A stretch of DNA of 38,530 bases from the NCBI GenBank assembly GCA_028726605.1, contig JAQYPV010000009.1, forward strand, positions 1 to 38,530, given 5' to 3'. The DNA is from Peptoniphilaceae bacterium. GTDB taxonomy: Bacteria > Bacillota > Clostridia > Tissierellales > Peptoniphilaceae. Both the position numbers and the translations under genes were made by a program. Of this stretch, positions 37,439 to 38,530 are shown piece by piece; the first letter of the stretch is position 1, and every line of letters starts with the position of its first letter. The notes beneath the pieces are model-generated. The model was not told where the DNA came from, searched no databases, and worked only from the letters and a program-made list of their open reading frames with translations.

Positions 37439-37509
37439 GACCCCCACTAAACATGTTAGGCATTTCGGGGTTCGGGTTAAAGAAGTGTTTCGCTTTTTCT
37501 CACTTTCGT

Positions 37510-38073
37510 TTACTTGATGAACGCCTGCAATTCCTTAAAGTGCGGGTCTTTCGAGTCGTGCATGAGCTCGAAGAGGACGGTTTCGGTGGTGGTCAATTTC
37601 GCGCCCATCGCCTGCATCATCGAAAGCCCGGCGCGGGCGTTTTCCGGGTCGCGCGAGTCGATGGCATCGTAGGGCAAGAAGACGTCGAAGCCTTCGGCTA
37701 AGAGGTCGCACACGGTCTGGTAGACGCAGATGTGCGTCTCCGCACCGCTCACGATGGCCTTGGTGCGTCCCTGCGCCTTGAGCGCGGCGACCGCCTCGCG
37801 GATCTCGGGCACCATCGCATTGAACCCGGTTTTGGCGGCGTACCCCTCGGCGATGTCTTGGAGAATGATGCGCAGGGTTTCCTCGGTCGTGCCCAGGCCC
37901 TTCGGATACTGTTCGGTGTAGACGGCGGGCATGTCATAGGCTTTGGCCGCAGACAGCAGCACATGGGTATTTTTGATGACGGCATCGCCTCGAGAAAGCG
38001 CCGCCACGAGGCGGGGCTGGATGTCGATGGCAAAGCAAAAGGCGTCCTCACGTTCGAGGGTATAATGATTCAT
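37510..38073 (-). CDS. Isochorismatase-like cysteine hydrolase
   Basis: 187 residues, the usual length for small isochorismatase-fold hydrolases. The catalytic triad is visible as Asp in FAIDIQPRL, Lys in AAKTGFNAM and Cys in GAETHICVYQT. The family includes nicotinamidases and many hydrolases of unknown substrate; no metal site typical of nicotinamidase (D.H..H) is evident, so a more specific name is not justified. AAAGGAG precedes the ATG. Single gene with its own terminator, divergent from the thioesterase gene. Confidence 0.9.
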   Translation of the reverse strand: MNHYTLEREDAFCFAIDIQPRLVAALSRGDAVIKNTHVLLSAAKAYDMPAVYTEQYPKGLGTTEETLRIILQDIAEGYAAKTGFNAMVPEIREAVAALKAQGRTKAIVSGAETHICVYQTVCDLLAEGFDVFLPYDAIDSRDPENARAGLSMMQAMGAKLTTTETVLFELMHDSKDPHFKELQAFIK

Positions 38074-38096
38074 AATCTCTCCTTTCGTGTGGTCCC

Positions 38097-38102
38097 ATTA
38101 TA
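38097..38102 (-). promoter_or_regulatory. -10 element of the cysteine hydrolase gene
   Basis: A perfect TATAAT on the minus strand, 24 bases before the ATG. No clear -35 at 16-18 bp. Confidence 0.5.
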
Positions 38103-38253
38103 CCCGATGGGGACGAGCGGCGACGCTGAACGGCGGAGAGCGTGGAGGAGCGAGGGAACGTGCGCATCACAGCAGCGCACGTGGGAGACGGCCGACAATC
38201 AAGTGGGATGCGGACGACAGAACAGCAGGGATGACAGAGCAGAAGGAGCAACG

Positions 38254-38530
38254 GTGGAGTTTTCTCAATCGATCGGTTTGGAGTTGTTGGAACAGGCAGA
38301 CGGGCACGCGCGCGTGCGACTCACTCTTAAAGAAGAACACATGAACAGTTCGCTCATTGCCCACGGAGGCGTGTTGATGAGCATGGCCGACCTCGCCATG
38401 GGCGCAGCGGCGCACTCGCTCGGGCCGTCGGTGGTGACGATGGACTTGCAGTATCGCTTCTTTAAGCCGGCGATGGTGGGGGAGTGCGTCATCGCCGACG
38501 GGATGGTGGTGCGCTTCGGCCGCCACATCG
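38254..38530 (+). CDS. PaaI-type hotdog thioesterase (5' part, runs off the window)
   Basis: GTG 38254 is preceded by AAGGAG (38243-38248). The first 92 residues read VEFSQSIGLELLEQADGHAR, then VRLTLKEEHMNSSLIAHGGVL and MSMADLAMGAAAHSLGPSVV, then TMDLQYRFFKPAMVGE. The AHGGVLMSMADLAMG segment is the active-site helix of PaaI-like acyl-CoA thioesterases, with the Asp as general base/nucleophile. The substrate is unknown. Divergent from the cysteine hydrolase across 180 bases of G-rich non-coding sequence. The 3' end lies beyond the window. Confidence 0.8.
   Translation, partial: MEFSQSIGLELLEQADGHARVRLTLKEEHMNSSLIAHGGVLMSMADLAMGAAAHSLGPSVVTMDLQYRFFKPAMVGECVIADGMVVRFGRHI

Larger units (their letters stand above)
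37135..37509. other. Intergenic interval between the cysteine hydrolase and the wall-protein cluster
   Basis: Holds, from left to right, the leader of the wall-protein gene (with CTTTTCAAAATCGAG at 37140-37154, also found at 3702-3716), its promoter and WalR-like box, a minus-strand terminator and the third copy of the dispersed repeat. No gene is seen. Confidence 0.7.

Overview
The window looks like a chromosomal segment of a low-G+C-phylum (Firmicutes-type) anaerobe whose own core genes are nevertheless G+C rich. The clues are a T-box leader, AGGAGG-type ribosome binding sites, a Bacillus/Clostridium-style uvrB-uvrA pair beside a CtpA protease, a pyruvate kinase with the extra C-terminal phosphotransfer domain, and surface proteins built from Tyr/Gly-rich wall-binding repeats. 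Naming a genus from the sequence alone would be a guess; the Peptoniphilaceae/Tissierellia are one possibility.

Layout. 1-135 is the 3' end of an unknown gene. 330-3657 is an A+T-rich IS200/IS605-type element (tnpA and tnpB divergent) whose tnpA is split by a decayed IS256-family element (427-1924). TnpB and its probable right-end guide RNA are intact. 3658-4535 is a graveyard: inverted repeats, two copies of an 86-bp dispersed palindromic repeat (third copy at 37352) and a truncated gene. 4701-9283 is a T-box-controlled methionine-uptake operon, metN-metI-metQ plus an M20 amidohydrolase.

9401-17220 (minus strand) reads chromate-transporter pair > ctpA > uvrB > uvrA > tadA, mostly with 1-8 base overlaps or short gaps. 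tdk (plus) stands alone at 17436-18071. 18078-30586 (minus) is a long, tightly packed run: rlmL-like methyltransferase, then SpoIIE-type phosphatase > pgi > deoD > deoC > Nudix > sirtuin > dnaE > pfkA > pyk. It combines glycolysis, deoxynucleoside salvage, NAD-dependent deacylation and the replicative polymerase, with four-base stop/start overlaps at two junctions.

30587-32115 is gene-poor and holds a low-complexity TGG/TTG-rich repeat block, a decayed DUF4143-type ATPase fragment and an 18-bp tandem repeat. 32116-37074 (minus) is a surface-protein cluster: three secreted proteins share one wall-binding repeat architecture but end in different catalytic or barrel domains (L,D-transpeptidase, M23 endopeptidase, double-psi-barrel/3D-like). 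A chloride-channel remnant lies among them, and a WalR-like box sits in the cluster promoter. The window ends with a cysteine hydrolase (minus) and the 5' part of a hotdog thioesterase (plus).

The least expected items are: the stranded TnpB/guide-RNA unit next to a tnpA whose catalytic tyrosine has been moved 1.5 kb away by IS256; the nested 131-bp palindrome inside that IS256; the palindromic dispersed repeat; the repeat block upstream of rlmL; the Asn at the Mg-ATP aspartate position of PfkA; and the three-protein wall module with its candidate regulatory box.
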